Source of the DNA: an uncultured Flavobacteriaceae bacterium
GTDB lineage: Bacteria > Bacteroidota > Bacteroidia > Flavobacteriales > Flavobacteriaceae
Reading direction: 5' to 3'
Assembly (NCBI GenBank): GCA_913020295.1
Contig: CAJWAA010000006.1
Span: 1 to 64,000, forward strand
DNA length: 64,000 nucleotides
How positions within the stretch are numbered: the stretch's first letter is position 1; every line of letters starts with the position of its first letter. Positions 1 through 8,772 of the stretch are shown piece after piece. A program made the position numbers and the translations under genes. Under the pieces are notes generated by a model. It made no database searches, was not told the DNA's origin, and was given only the letters and a program-made list of their open reading frames with translations.

Positions 1-2
1 CC

Positions 3-1145
3 GAATGGGGTATCACCAATCTTAAAGATTCATCAGGTAAAAATACATTCGTTGGCTCTGCGGATCCTTCTAATATTTGGAAAAAGAACGGAAAATATTA
101 CCTATTGACTGGAAATTTATTAGTATTGAGAAAATTTGGTTCGAAAGGTAAAGGCCTACCTGCTAACAAAGAAGAGAATGTATTACCAAAAGATTCAATA
201 AATTATCAAGGAGATAGGCTATACCTTTTTGAATCAGAAAATTTAATTGATTGGAACTACCTGAATGAATTTTACAATTCAAATCGAGACTGGACTAGCA
301 AAACAGAGGACAATATGTGTCCAAGTTTTTTGCCCTTACCATCAAAATACTCTGGCGGTAAATCAAGTTCTAAACACCTACTACTTTTCATAAGTCATAA
401 TAGAGGTTGTCAATACTACATAGGTGATTACAAGAACAATAATTTTTATCCAAATAATCACGGAAGAATGAGTTGGAATGATAATGGTTTTTTTGCCCCA
501 GAAGCTATGATAGACGGGAATGGTAGACAAATTATGTGGGCCTGGGTTTTTGATTATCGTCCAAAGCAAATGGTAAGTGAATCAGGTTGGTCTGGAACAT
601 ATTCCCTTCCAAGATCTCTATGGCTTGGAAAAGATGGAACACTCAGAATAAGGCCTGTTGAAGAACTAAAATCTTTGAGAATTAATGAAAAATCATTAAA
701 AGACTTAAGAATAGATCCTGAAAGTAAAATGAATTTGGATGATTTTAATTCAGGATTAACAGAATTAGAGGTTATTATTGAACCTAATGACGCCAATAAG
801 TTTGGCTTAGAAATTGGAGTCTCAGAGGACGGACTTGAGAAAACTGTAATTTACTATGACTCTTCAGAAAATAAAATTGTTGTGGACAATAGAGATTCAG
901 GATTTGATTTTGGAAATAAAATTGTTGAGGAGGCTCCACTAAAATTAAAAGTCAACGAAAATATTAATTTGAGAGTTTTTATTGATAATTCGATTATCGA
1001 AGTTTTTGCAAATGACAGGCAAGCAATATGTAGAAGAATTTATCCTGAAAAAAAGGGTCATGGATTGAATTTGTTTTCAATTGGTGGCGATATAAATGTG
1101 AAATCTTTAAAGTCATGGGAAATAATGCCCTCAAATCCATATTAA
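3..1145 (+). CDS. GH32 family beta-fructosidase-like glycoside hydrolase, 5'-truncated by window edge
   Basis: The frame is open from the first bases of the window, so this is the C-terminal 380 residues of a longer gene. The N-terminal part with the expected WMNDPN nucleophile motif lies outside. Visible GH32 features are an ADPSNIW block at the place of the family RDP motif, the FFAPEAMID block, and a C-terminal beta-sandwich with VFIDNSIIEVFAN, typical of invertases and levanases. The family hydrolyses beta-fructosides in the five-bladed propeller. The usual ECP motif reads MCP here, so the general acid/base glutamate is not at its usual place; Glu and Asp lie three and two residues upstream. 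The divergent motif resembles GH32-like proteins of marine bacteria and Planctomycetes, so fructan activity is uncertain. No partner gene follows on this strand. Confidence 0.82.
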   Translation, partial: EWGITNLKDSSGKNTFVGSADPSNIWKKNGKYYLLTGNLLVLRKFGSKGKGLPANKEENVLPKDSINYQGDRLYLFESENLIDWNYLNEFYNSNRDWTSKTEDNMCPSFLPLPSKYSGGKSSSKHLLLFISHNRGCQYYIGDYKNNNFYPNNHGRMSWNDNGFFAPEAMIDGNGRQIMWAWVFDYRPKQMVSESGWSGTYSLPRSLWLGKDGTLRIRPVEELKSLRINEKSLKDLRIDPESKMNLDDFNSGLTELEVIIEPNDANKFGLEIGVSEDGLEKTVIYYDSSENKIVVDNRDSGFDFGNKIVEEAPLKLKVNENINLRVFIDNSIIEVFANDRQAICRRIYPEKKGHGLNLFSIGGDINVKSLKSWEIMPSNPY

Positions 1146-1506
1146 AATTGGTTAAAAAGGTGACTTAAAGTGCTTATTTTAATAAATATAATTAAATCTA
1201 TGGCCACCCTTACTATAGGGGTTTCCCCGGGTCTGATTCAATTAGCCTTTAATCAGAAAAGTACAGATAAATGAAATATATTGCAGCAACCCAAAGTCCT
1301 ACTGCAAATATAATTTTTTGAGTTTTCGTTAAGTTGTCCATTATTATTTAATGTGAATCTGCAGTGAAGTTACAGAGAAAAAAATTTGATTAATCAAGTT
1401 TTTTAAATGTAATAAAAAAACAAATTATTATAACTAACTTTTTTTATGTCATCTTTCTTTAGCCATTCTAAATTTGTCTTGAATTCAATCACTATCTGTT
1501 CTTAAA
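1146..1506. other. Intergenic region between convergent genes
   Basis: This stretch separates the GH32 gene from the leftward NagX-like gene. It contains one minus-strand small reading frame (1249-1341, listed separately). It also holds a 12-bp perfect palindrome TTGATTAATCAA at 1386-1397, flanked by A and T runs, which could act as a weak bidirectional terminator. Nothing else is recognisable. Confidence 0.5.
1249..1341 (-). CDS. Putative 30-residue single-pass membrane protein
   Basis: A 31-codon reading frame starts with ATG at 1341 and ends with TAA at 1249. It encodes a polar start (MDNLTKTQK) followed by one hydrophobic helix of about 18 residues (IIFAVGLWVAAIYFIYLY) and a short acidic end. 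The shape, positive residue before the helix and hydrophobic core without stops, is that of a small membrane protein. It is too short for family assignment, and ATG plus chance hydrophobicity in AT-rich DNA is a real alternative. Similar tiny membrane frames occur at 13194-13316 and 13404-13478. Confidence 0.4.
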   Translation of the reverse strand: MDNLTKTQKIIFAVGLWVAAIYFIYLYFSD

Positions 1507-2595
1507 TTAAACTCTTAAAAAAATCTTCTTTTTGTATAAGAAATACATAAGTGCCCATTGTAAAGCTAAAACACCAATTGCATTACAAACAGCCCCCCAC
1601 TCTTCTGTAAAATGGGTGTTTGTCCATCCCAGAAAAAAGTTACTTGAGTGCTTAAAATTTAGAATCTTATTTCCCATGTAGATCGTTATAGAATTCATTC
1701 CAAAAACACGAAAAAACAATGTCCATTTTTGATATCCCTTTACATCAATAAGAAAATAAAAGGCAGAAAGCAATATTGTACTAATACCACCAGTAAGCAT
1801 TATAAATGTAACTGTCCATAGTTTCTTAATTATGGGATAAAAAGGACTAACTGCCAGTGAAGTTAAAATGAGAATAGATCCGGCCAATAAAAGATAAACT
1901 GATTTCTTTTGTTGAGGTAAATCAACGCTTCTTAATAAGTAACCGGACAATCCTCCCATTAATGTTATTGCAATTGCCGAAACCATACACAATATTCCTT
2001 CCGGATCACTACCACCAAGTATTAAGGTATCCAACCACCTATTTATATTAGCTTTCTTTTCAAATGCTCCGGCACCAAATTCAGGAACCGGAACAAACAG
2101 ATGCAAAACAGTAACTCCAACCATAATACCCAAAAGCCAATAAATAGTCTTTTTCACCTGCTTTGTATAGAGGAAAATCAATGCTGCAAAAAAGTACCCA
2201 ACCCCAATTTGAGCAAGAACGCTAGCATAACGTACATCATTAAATCCATTTTTAAGTGTCCTGTTATAAATAAGTCCTAAAACAATTAAAATAATAAGAC
2301 GTGTAAAGATCTTTTTTAAAAGTGCTGTTTTTACAACTCCTTTTTCAACTTTAGAATGGATTGCATACGGTATTGCAACTCCTGACAAAAACATAAATAA
2401 CGGAAATATCAGGTCATAGAACCTAAACCCTTCCCAACTTACATGGTGAAATTGTTTTTCAAGTTCTATAAGCAATGGCCAGTTTAACGCTTCAGAAAGC
2501 GTTTCTACGATACCACCAATACCAACAAGGATGGCCATATCCATTCCTCTAAGTGTATCCATAGAAAGTAATCGTTGGTTACCTCTAGTGTTCAT
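1507..2595 (-). CDS. NagX/DUF5009 (HGSNAT-like) acyltransferase-type membrane protein
   Basis: This is a 362-residue polytopic membrane protein. Its start (RLLSMDTLRGMDM) and the FYDLIFPLFMFLSGVAIPYAI segment near residue 65 are hallmarks of the COG4299/DUF5009 family. That family is related to human heparan-alpha-glucosaminide N-acetyltransferase and to NagX. About ten hydrophobic helices are visible and the length fits the family. The family is linked to transmembrane acetyl transfer onto, or transport of, amino sugars; the exact reaction in bacteria is not settled. It is the last gene of a leftward set, 7 bp after the unfamiliar glycoside hydrolase and two genes after a sulfatase, which fits processing of an amino-sugar glycan. 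Confidence 0.8.
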   Translation of the reverse strand: MNTRGNQRLLSMDTLRGMDMAILVGIGGIVETLSEALNWPLLIELEKQFHHVSWEGFRFYDLIFPLFMFLSGVAIPYAIHSKVEKGVVKTALLKKIFTRLIILIVLGLIYNRTLKNGFNDVRYASVLAQIGVGYFFAALIFLYTKQVKKTIYWLLGIMVGVTVLHLFVPVPEFGAGAFEKKANINRWLDTLILGGSDPEGILCMVSAIAITLMGGLSGYLLRSVDLPQQKKSVYLLLAGSILILTSLAVSPFYPIIKKLWTVTFIMLTGGISTILLSAFYFLIDVKGYQKWTLFFRVFGMNSITIYMGNKILNFKHSSNFFLGWTNTHFTEEWGAVCNAIGVLALQWALMYFLYKKKIFLRV

Positions 2596-2602
2596 TTATT
2601 CA

Positions 2603-4303
2603 TTATTTGTTCATAATTGGGACGTGTTTAAGTTCCCAATTTTTGTATACTTTTAGTTTGTTCTTGATCTGGACTCCATATTTTTGAATATGACCATTAA
2701 AAATGGATATGGATGGGATAGTGAATTCAGGCTTAGCATTTTTGATGGTGTGGGAGTCACTAGACCAACCAATTTCATGAATTCCGGCACTTCCATTTTC
2801 GGCAGGATAGGCCAAGTAGTAAAATTGACGAGTGTACCTTAGCATATAGTTCTCTAATCCCAAGGGTCCACCAGAGGTGTGAAAGAGATCGAAAAGCCCA
2901 TATATGGCATCATATCCATCTTCGCCCATAATCATCTTTTGAGGATAGCGTTTTCTAATTTCTTTAGTGTATTGGACTAGGCCTTCGTAAGCAGAGTAAT
3001 CTGGGCTGTTCTGCCAGCGAAGTGTACCGTCCAAAAAAATACCATCAATGCCGTAGGTTTCAAAAAGGTCAACAGTTTTTGATATCATGTAATTTCGATA
3101 TTTCGGATGACCAAAATTCATGATTAATCCCATTGTTTCAATTTGAAGATCTGTATTCCAATCAAGCCAATTTTGAATTTTAACCTGACCATCAGGTGTT
3201 TTTAATCCAGCATCTGACATTTTATTTTTTTTCAAAAACTCAAAAGTTGATAAATTGGGGCCTCCAAACATCAGAATTACCTTTATCCCCATGCTGTGTG
3301 CTTTTTTTACCAGCTGTTTAAGCCCCTCTTTTCCGCCCATAAGGGAGTCTGGTTCGTGTTCTGGGTAATTTACATAATAGCGACCATCCCAAGCTGGTAA
3401 GAAGGCCATGATTTGTCGCCCGCTAATGGTTTTAGTGATCCACTCCAGCTGTTCCTCCATTTGTTTGTAAGTATTGAAAAGATGACCTGTCCAGTGAACA
3501 CCATGCAAAAAGGTGACTACTTTGAGCTGATCAATCCATTTGGTGTGCTGTTTTGGTTTTTTCAAATAGGGGGTGCTTCCAAAATACTTTTCTAGATCAT
3601 CGCAACGTTCTATCACAACATCGATTCTTTTGCGTCCATACCCCAAAACCCAATCTGGAGCTTGAATTGAGGTGTCTATTTTTCTCATATCAGTATCATG
3701 GCTAAGCATGACAACAGGCTCATGGCTTAAATGATCGTAAAAGCAGCCAAATCCTTTTCTTCGGATTTCACGGTCTTTTGATAATACATACCACTCCTTT
3801 TCAGGAGAAGTAAAAAAAACCAAAGGCATAGTAGCGGCACGTGAAGGGTAACTTACCCGAATGCCTTTATTTTTATTAAATACTTGAACTCCTTTCACTT
3901 GTGTTTGTTCCGAAACCATTGATTCTACATCAATACCCTTAATAAGTACTAAAATTGTTTTCCCTTGTTCTGTTGGATGACTTGCCCTAGCGCTTATAGA
4001 TATACGTGATTCATTACCCTTTTTAATTTTCAGTTCTATAAAACCTTCAGAAATAATTTGCCCACCAGCAGCGGAGAGAGATTTACTAGTTAATAAAACT
4101 TCATCTTTAGAAATTTTATTTACAATTATTTCTTTTGGATTGGGACAGTATATATTGTTATCCGTAGAAAGCCGAACAGCAAATTCAAGTCCTTTAAAAC
4201 TGATGTAGGGATCTTTGAAATCATAACCAATTGTTCCAAATTGAGAATACGATACCCAGTAAAAAAGAAAAACAATAAAAGAATAGATTTTTTTTTTAAT
4301 CAT
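2603..4303 (-). CDS. Secreted TIM-barrel glycoside-hydrolase-like protein of unrecognised family
   Basis: The 566-residue product starts with a signal peptide (about 20 residues, ending WVSYS). Residues 25-240 look like an all-beta domain. From about 250 the sequence looks like a TIM barrel: HGVHWTGH, then AFLPAWDGRYY, then GIKVILMFGG, then YGIDGIFLDGTLRW, then MIMGEDGYDA. The Asp in FLDGT and the acidic pair in GEDGYD sit where clan GH-A/GH-D-like barrels carry catalytic acids. I do not recognise a named GH family. The 5' end overlaps the sulfatase gene by 8 bp, so the two are probably co-translated, and NagX follows. Likely role: periplasmic or surface cleavage of a sulfated glycan. The specificity is unknown. 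Confidence 0.65.
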   Translation of the reverse strand: MIKKKIYSFIVFLFYWVSYSQFGTIGYDFKDPYISFKGLEFAVRLSTDNNIYCPNPKEIIVNKISKDEVLLTSKSLSAAGGQIISEGFIELKIKKGNESRISISARASHPTEQGKTILVLIKGIDVESMVSEQTQVKGVQVFNKNKGIRVSYPSRAATMPLVFFTSPEKEWYVLSKDREIRRKGFGCFYDHLSHEPVVMLSHDTDMRKIDTSIQAPDWVLGYGRKRIDVVIERCDDLEKYFGSTPYLKKPKQHTKWIDQLKVVTFLHGVHWTGHLFNTYKQMEEQLEWITKTISGRQIMAFLPAWDGRYYVNYPEHEPDSLMGGKEGLKQLVKKAHSMGIKVILMFGGPNLSTFEFLKKNKMSDAGLKTPDGQVKIQNWLDWNTDLQIETMGLIMNFGHPKYRNYMISKTVDLFETYGIDGIFLDGTLRWQNSPDYSAYEGLVQYTKEIRKRYPQKMIMGEDGYDAIYGLFDLFHTSGGPLGLENYMLRYTRQFYYLAYPAENGSAGIHEIGWSSDSHTIKNAKPEFTIPSISIFNGHIQKYGVQIKNKLKVYKNWELKHVPIMNK

Positions 4304-5834
4304 TTTGTACGAAAGGAAAGGGGGTAATACCCCTTGGGTTATTAAAATAGTAGGGATAATTGTCCCAGGGGGATGTTTCTAATATTACCCGTGGGTCTTT
4401 TGTTTTAATTAAGTAATCAGTTAAAACTTTTGATAATCTGCTTCTTTCAGCTTTAAACTCATCATTTTGGATAAGATTTTTTTGGCATTGAGGATCAACA
4501 GTGATATCGTATAGTTCCTCTGATGGTTTTTTTGCAGTAGCAAAAAGGAAATACTTTTTGACTGCAGCTTTTGATTTATATTTTTTAAGATAGTTAAATG
4601 AAGGAGATTGATCAATATCGCCATAGGTCCAACCGTGAGAAGATTTAAGTGTAGGTGATCCAGCTGGCCATCGATTGGGTTCAAAATTACGAATATAAAG
4701 GAAACGACGATCCCTTACAGCACGTTGAGGGTAGGGCAAATCTGACGCTCGACAAATAGTGTGCCGTTCTTTTGCAGAGAACGCATAGTTTCTTTCTGTT
4801 GTCTTTAACTCTTTAAAGACATCTATCAGGCTTTTACCGGTCATGTTTGGTGGAATTGTTGTTTCAGCAACTTCCAAAATGGTGGGTGCCAAATCTGTCA
4901 GGCTGACCATAGCGTCAGTTGACCGTCCTGCTGATTTAATTCCTTTGTCCCATCTCATTGCCAAAGGAATATGGATACCATATTCATTAAGTGTAGCTTT
5001 TGCTGCAGGAAATGCCATACCATTATCGCTTGTCACAATGATCAATGTGTTTTCCAATATTCCCCTCTCTTTCAATAGAGCTATCATTTTTTCCAAATGT
5101 TGGTCGGTCCATTTAATTTCCAACAAATAATCAGCGATATCACTTCTTATTTCTGGAACATCTGGAAGAAAGCCAGGGACAAAGATTTTATTAGTATCAA
5201 TTGCATTAGCGATACCTGACCCTTTTTCAAAGGCACGATGTGGTTCTGAAGTACCACACCAAAAGAAAAAGGGCTTGGTGTCCTCTTTATTGTTTAAAAA
5301 GGCTTTAAAATTACTGAAATAATCGTTTTTGACAATTCCCTTTGTCAAAGGCTTTGTTTTATGATCATTAAAGGAGGATCCTAAAGGATATTTTTCCCAC
5401 CCAAAGGTTTTAAAATTGTTGGGTTCCCATCCTTTTTGGGTATATCCGATATAATAACCGTTGGCTTCAAGTAAAAGTGGAAAACTCGATTTAGATAATT
5501 CTTCAGGTACTGCACTAAAGAGTTGTGCCGCTTCACCCAAACGCCATATTTCCTGTCCGGTGATGATTGCGCCTCTTGAGGGAGAACACGAGGGAGCAGC
5601 ACAAAAAGCATTTTCAAAATAAATTCCTGCTCTTGCAACATGATCAAAACCAAAAGTTTTAATGGCTTGTTCCCCCGCAAAGGAGTTATGAATCCAACTT
5701 TGATCGTCCGTTATAAAAAGGAGTATATTTGGTCTTGTTTCAGTGACACTTTGATCAATAATTGTCGAACAGCTGATGGCATAGAAAGAGGTAATGATAA
5801 CCAGTTTATGAAAAACTAATTGTTTTAAGTACAT
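4296..5834 (-). CDS. Type I (formylglycine) sulfatase, lipoprotein
   Basis: This 512-residue member of the alkaline-phosphatase-like sulfatases hydrolyses sulfate esters. A lipoprotein signal ends at Cys22 (FYAISCS). Metal-binding Asp43-Asp44 sit in LLFITDDQSW. The formylglycine signature CSPSR is at 83-87 within APSCSPSRGAIITG, so Cys83 is expected to be matured to formylglycine. TSDNGMAFP further on fits the conserved metal/active-site DN motif. It is the first gene of the leftward sulfatase - GH - NagX set. The maturation enzyme is not in this window. The substrate is not deducible. The sequence differs clearly from the five sulfatases at 42.9-57.3 kb. Confidence 0.9.
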   Translation of the reverse strand: MYLKQLVFHKLVIITSFYAISCSTIIDQSVTETRPNILLFITDDQSWIHNSFAGEQAIKTFGFDHVARAGIYFENAFCAAPSCSPSRGAIITGQEIWRLGEAAQLFSAVPEELSKSSFPLLLEANGYYIGYTQKGWEPNNFKTFGWEKYPLGSSFNDHKTKPLTKGIVKNDYFSNFKAFLNNKEDTKPFFFWCGTSEPHRAFEKGSGIANAIDTNKIFVPGFLPDVPEIRSDIADYLLEIKWTDQHLEKMIALLKERGILENTLIIVTSDNGMAFPAAKATLNEYGIHIPLAMRWDKGIKSAGRSTDAMVSLTDLAPTILEVAETTIPPNMTGKSLIDVFKELKTTERNYAFSAKERHTICRASDLPYPQRAVRDRRFLYIRNFEPNRWPAGSPTLKSSHGWTYGDIDQSPSFNYLKKYKSKAAVKKYFLFATAKKPSEELYDITVDPQCQKNLIQNDEFKAERSRLSKVLTDYLIKTKDPRVILETSPWDNYPYYFNNPRGITPFPFVQND

Positions 5835-6063
5835 CCTTTAAAGAAGGTTAATTAGGCTTTGAATCTATTCCACATATCAAATCTAGTAATTTAATTTTCC
5901 AAGATTTATTTTTGTAGACTAAAAAATATTGAAAAAAAACTTGTAAATAGATTAATTGAAGGTTAATGATTTTAAATTCAACAGTTAATCCACAAAAGTA
6001 AAACAGCACGATTAATTAGTATAATACGATTTAAAGGAAAGGCTTAAAAACTAGTGAGTTTTA

Positions 6064-6148
6064 TAGTAATTAGTGTCAAATAGTAATTTAAAATATAAAT
6101 ATTACTTTTTAAAACGAAAGTTTTATAATTTCTAAAACTAAAAGTAAT
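6064..6148. repeat. Cluster of AGTAAT words in direct and inverted orientation
   Basis: TAGTAATT occurs at 6064-6071 and 6081-6088. Its inverse ATTACT lies at 6101-6106, and AGTAAT recurs at 6143-6148. The last two sit in a perfect 9-bp inverted pair, ATTACTTTT (6101-6109) and AAAAGTAAT (6140-6148). The set lies 145-230 bp upstream of the recombinase start. Such spaced copies could be arm-type binding sites of the recombinase or simple AT-rich repetition. Confidence 0.4.
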
Positions 6149-6232
6149 AAAATTATTCTTTATACAATTATTGATATATATTGCATTATTAATAGACTAT
6201 ATAAAATATTTTAATCAAAAAATTTATATATT

Positions 6233-6286
6233 TTTTTGGTATAAATATGGTACATTTAATATATTTGTACCACTTAATACCAAAAA
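6233..6286. repeat. Two-block inverted repeat just upstream of the recombinase start
   Basis: The outer arms TTTTTGGTAT (6233-6242) and ATACCAAAAA (6277-6286) are perfect complements, 10 bp each. The inner arms TGGTACA (6248-6254) and TGTACCA (6266-6272) are perfect complements of 7 bp. The gaps between blocks are 5 and 4 bp and the central loop is 11 bp. The structure ends 4 bp before the ATG at 6291. It could be an operator for autoregulation, a core-type recombination site, or an RNA hairpin blocking translation. Confidence 0.6.
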
Positions 6287-6290
6287 TAAC

Positions 6291-7424
6291 ATGGCTACTG
6301 TAACAAAAACAAGAATCAATTGTAAAAATGCCATGCATTACTACAGGTTTAAAATCTACTATGGAAAACATACAAAACCAGAGTATCAAATGTGTAGTGA
6401 TATTAGATTCTTCAACAGGGCATTTAACGACGAACAGCAGAAGCATAATGCTGAGAACAAAAGAATTGTTCAAATGAGAATGGATGCCATACAAAAACAA
6501 TTAAATCATGGAACTTATAGGACTTTAAATGGGAATTTCGGTGGAGAGACCCCCCTACTCCAACACTGGAGGTGGGTAATTGAAAAGAGAGGAGCAAATA
6601 GTAGTGATACTGCAAGTAATTACAGAGGTGTTATGTTAAATTTTGTTGCCTTTATGGAATCAAGAGGTTACAATCCAGATATTAAAATATCACAGCTTAA
6701 TAAAAATCTTGTAATGGAGTTTAAAGCCTATCTTGAAAATGAAGCTACGATTAGACAGGCTGGAAAATCTAAGCTTTCTCAAAATAGCATTAATACATAT
6801 TATATTAAATTTTGTGTAATGCTAAATGATGCTGTTGACCAAAAACTCATAATGGATAGTCCTGCAAAAAATATTACTGTACCACACAGAGAATCAATAA
6901 AATCGATATACTTATCTAAACAAGAAATTGAACAATTAAAAGCTACACAATGTTCTCTGCCATTTGTAAAAAAAGCTTTCCTATTTGCATGTTATACGGG
7001 TTTAAAAGCAGGAGATATAAACAGATTAAAATGGAAACACTTACCAATTATTGAAGGTAATGTTATGCTTGATTTAATAACAGGTAAAAATAAGTTGAGA
7101 CTTCACTTTACATTACCAAAACAAGCTTTAGAGTTCCTTCCTGAGAGGCTCGGAGCAGACGATAAAGTATTTACTAATTTCAAATGGGATGGACACAACA
7201 ACAACCTATTAAAAATATGGAGCCTAAAAGCTGGAATAAAAGGTAAAAACGTAACAAGCCATGTAGCCAGGCATTCATTTGCTATATCTAATCTCCAAAA
7301 AGGGGTATCTCTATATCATGTTAGCAAACTAATTGCACATGATAGTATCAAAACAACCGAAAGACTCTACGGACAGTTCGCTATTGAAGATTTAGATAAA
7401 GCACTGGCAATTGCCTTTGAATAA
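6291..7424 (+). CDS. Solitary tyrosine recombinase (phage-integrase family)
   Basis: The protein has 377 residues from the ATG at 6291; upstream in-frame TTG/ATT codons lie in AT-rich noncoding-like sequence and were not used. The domains read as an N-terminal arm-type region (1-85), a SAM-like core-binding domain (about 88-195) and a catalytic domain (about 205-377). Catalytic residues seen are HVAR (His324, Arg327), His350 in LIAHDS and nucleophile Tyr360 in ERLYG, with Lys266 or Lys268 in the beta-hairpin. The box I arginine, expected in TGLR, is Lys239 (TGLKAGDI). Such proteins drive integration of mobile elements or promoter inversion in Bacteroidota. No other mobile-element gene lies beside it. 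Confidence 0.88.
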   Translation: MATVTKTRINCKNAMHYYRFKIYYGKHTKPEYQMCSDIRFFNRAFNDEQQKHNAENKRIVQMRMDAIQKQLNHGTYRTLNGNFGGETPLLQHWRWVIEKRGANSSDTASNYRGVMLNFVAFMESRGYNPDIKISQLNKNLVMEFKAYLENEATIRQAGKSKLSQNSINTYYIKFCVMLNDAVDQKLIMDSPAKNITVPHRESIKSIYLSKQEIEQLKATQCSLPFVKKAFLFACYTGLKAGDINRLKWKHLPIIEGNVMLDLITGKNKLRLHFTLPKQALEFLPERLGADDKVFTNFKWDGHNNNLLKIWSLKAGIKGKNVTSHVARHSFAISNLQKGVSLYHVSKLIAHDSIKTTERLYGQFAIEDLDKALAIAFE

Positions 7425-7624
7425 AGCTAAAAAGCTTAAAAAATACATTAAAATGAATTTCTCAATATGAAATTCTCTATTGTACACTAAAAAAATCCCA
7501 ACTAGGGTGATCTATTCTATTAGGTGTATATTTAGTTACTATTTATATGTAAATTAATTTCCTTATAGCACTTGATATTGAGCACTTTTTATTCATAAAT
7601 ATTTTTTGATTGTTTATATGTATT

Positions 7625-8548
7625 TTAATTTAAGGCTGCTCCGTTATAGTAGTCAACTAATCTTTGTATTTTTCCTTCGTTATTAAGGGTTATTGAAGAA
7701 TGAAGATAAACTTTGGATTCTTTTTTAGATTTTCTGTTTTTCAATATAATAACCCACCAAGAAATTAAAGAGTATCCGTCTCCATTGTATTCTAATAAAT
7801 CTGGATAACCCCATTCGTTTACCGAAACAATTTCAAAGTTTTCATAGAGTTCTTGGCTCATTTTTTTGTGCTCCTCAATAGATCTTGATTCTCCAAATGG
7901 AAGATTTATGTCAAATAATTTAGCATTAGGCAAAAAGTCCTCATATGCTTTATCTAAATCACCTCTTTCAAAATTTGACATCATCCTTCTCACAACTCCA
8001 ATAAATTTGTGATCCTTATAAATTTTTCCATTTTCTATAGTTGAAAATGAGTTATTATATTTTGTGAAATGGGCGGTGTTGAAACTCTCGATTATGCGGT
8101 GTATTTTATCTCCTTTTTCATTAAACATAATTGATCTATCATATGGAGTATTAATCTTAAAACCGTTTTCCTTATCATAACCACTTAATATATCGTAGGT
8201 ATATACCCATAATCTCCCCTCTTTAAATTCAAAGGCATCAGGATATGCACCTGGTCTTGAAGAAATTTTAAAATCATCAAGTTTATCACTCCAATACTTT
8301 GAATTTCTTATAAGAACTGATGTGCCGGCACCTTTATTATTAACGAAATTTGTAGAAAGACCATTGTAGAATTTAAAATCTTCTGTAACTAACGATTTAA
8401 TCTTTTCAGAATCACCAGATATAAATGCCAAGTCAAATTCTTTTACAATGTCAATTGCAGGGTGCTCAATATAAATTGTTCCGTTTTTCTTCTTTTGAGC
8501 AACAACTAATAATGGAATACAAAATATTAGAAATAATAATTTTTTCAT
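7625..8548 (-). CDS. Secreted protein with two SnoaL/NTF2-like domains
   Basis: The 307-residue product has an N-terminal signal peptide (MKKLLFLIFCIPLLVVAQ). Two segments, about 32-150 and about 180-305, each look like an NTF2-like/SnoaL cone fold. Both have an opening helix (VKEFDLAFISGD; VRRMMSNFERGD), an early acidic strand, and a final strand with a tryptophan- or phenylalanine-rich motif. The family holds small-molecule isomerases and many proteins of unknown role, so no reaction is proposed. It stands alone, with AT-rich spacers on both sides. The duplication of the domain is inferred from the repeated pattern (SGDSEKIKSLVTEDFKFY against RGDLDKAYEDFLPNAKLF). Confidence 0.6.
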   Translation of the reverse strand: MKKLLFLIFCIPLLVVAQKKKNGTIYIEHPAIDIVKEFDLAFISGDSEKIKSLVTEDFKFYNGLSTNFVNNKGAGTSVLIRNSKYWSDKLDDFKISSRPGAYPDAFEFKEGRLWVYTYDILSGYDKENGFKINTPYDRSIMFNEKGDKIHRIIESFNTAHFTKYNNSFSTIENGKIYKDHKFIGVVRRMMSNFERGDLDKAYEDFLPNAKLFDINLPFGESRSIEEHKKMSQELYENFEIVSVNEWGYPDLLEYNGDGYSLISWWVIILKNRKSKKESKVYLHSSITLNNEGKIQRLVDYYNGAALN

Positions 8549-8772
8549 CTAATTGAATTTAAGTTATTGTTTAAACTTATTAAACTTTTTTAGAAATTAA
8601 AAGTTTCATTATGAATAAAAGTAAACTCAAAGTATTTTTTAAGAGTAAAAGAATTTTATATGCAAAATTATGCCAATGTCATAATTCATAAATTTTAAAA
8701 ATTTGAATTATTAGCTTAACACAAAATTTTACACCTAAAAAAATGTGTATTCATATTTAAATTTTCGTTCTT

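Larger units (their letters stand above)
5835..6290. other. AT-rich spacer with repeat clusters upstream of the recombinase
   Basis: This 456-bp divergent region carries the promoters of the leftward sulfatase operon and the rightward recombinase. It has no coding frame of note. It holds a cluster of AGTAAT words in both orientations (6064-6148) and a strong two-block inverted repeat (6233-6286), both described separately. A small AAAAC-GAAA-GTTTT hairpin lies at 6111-6124. No clear TAnnTTTG box was found close to either start. Confidence 0.5.
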
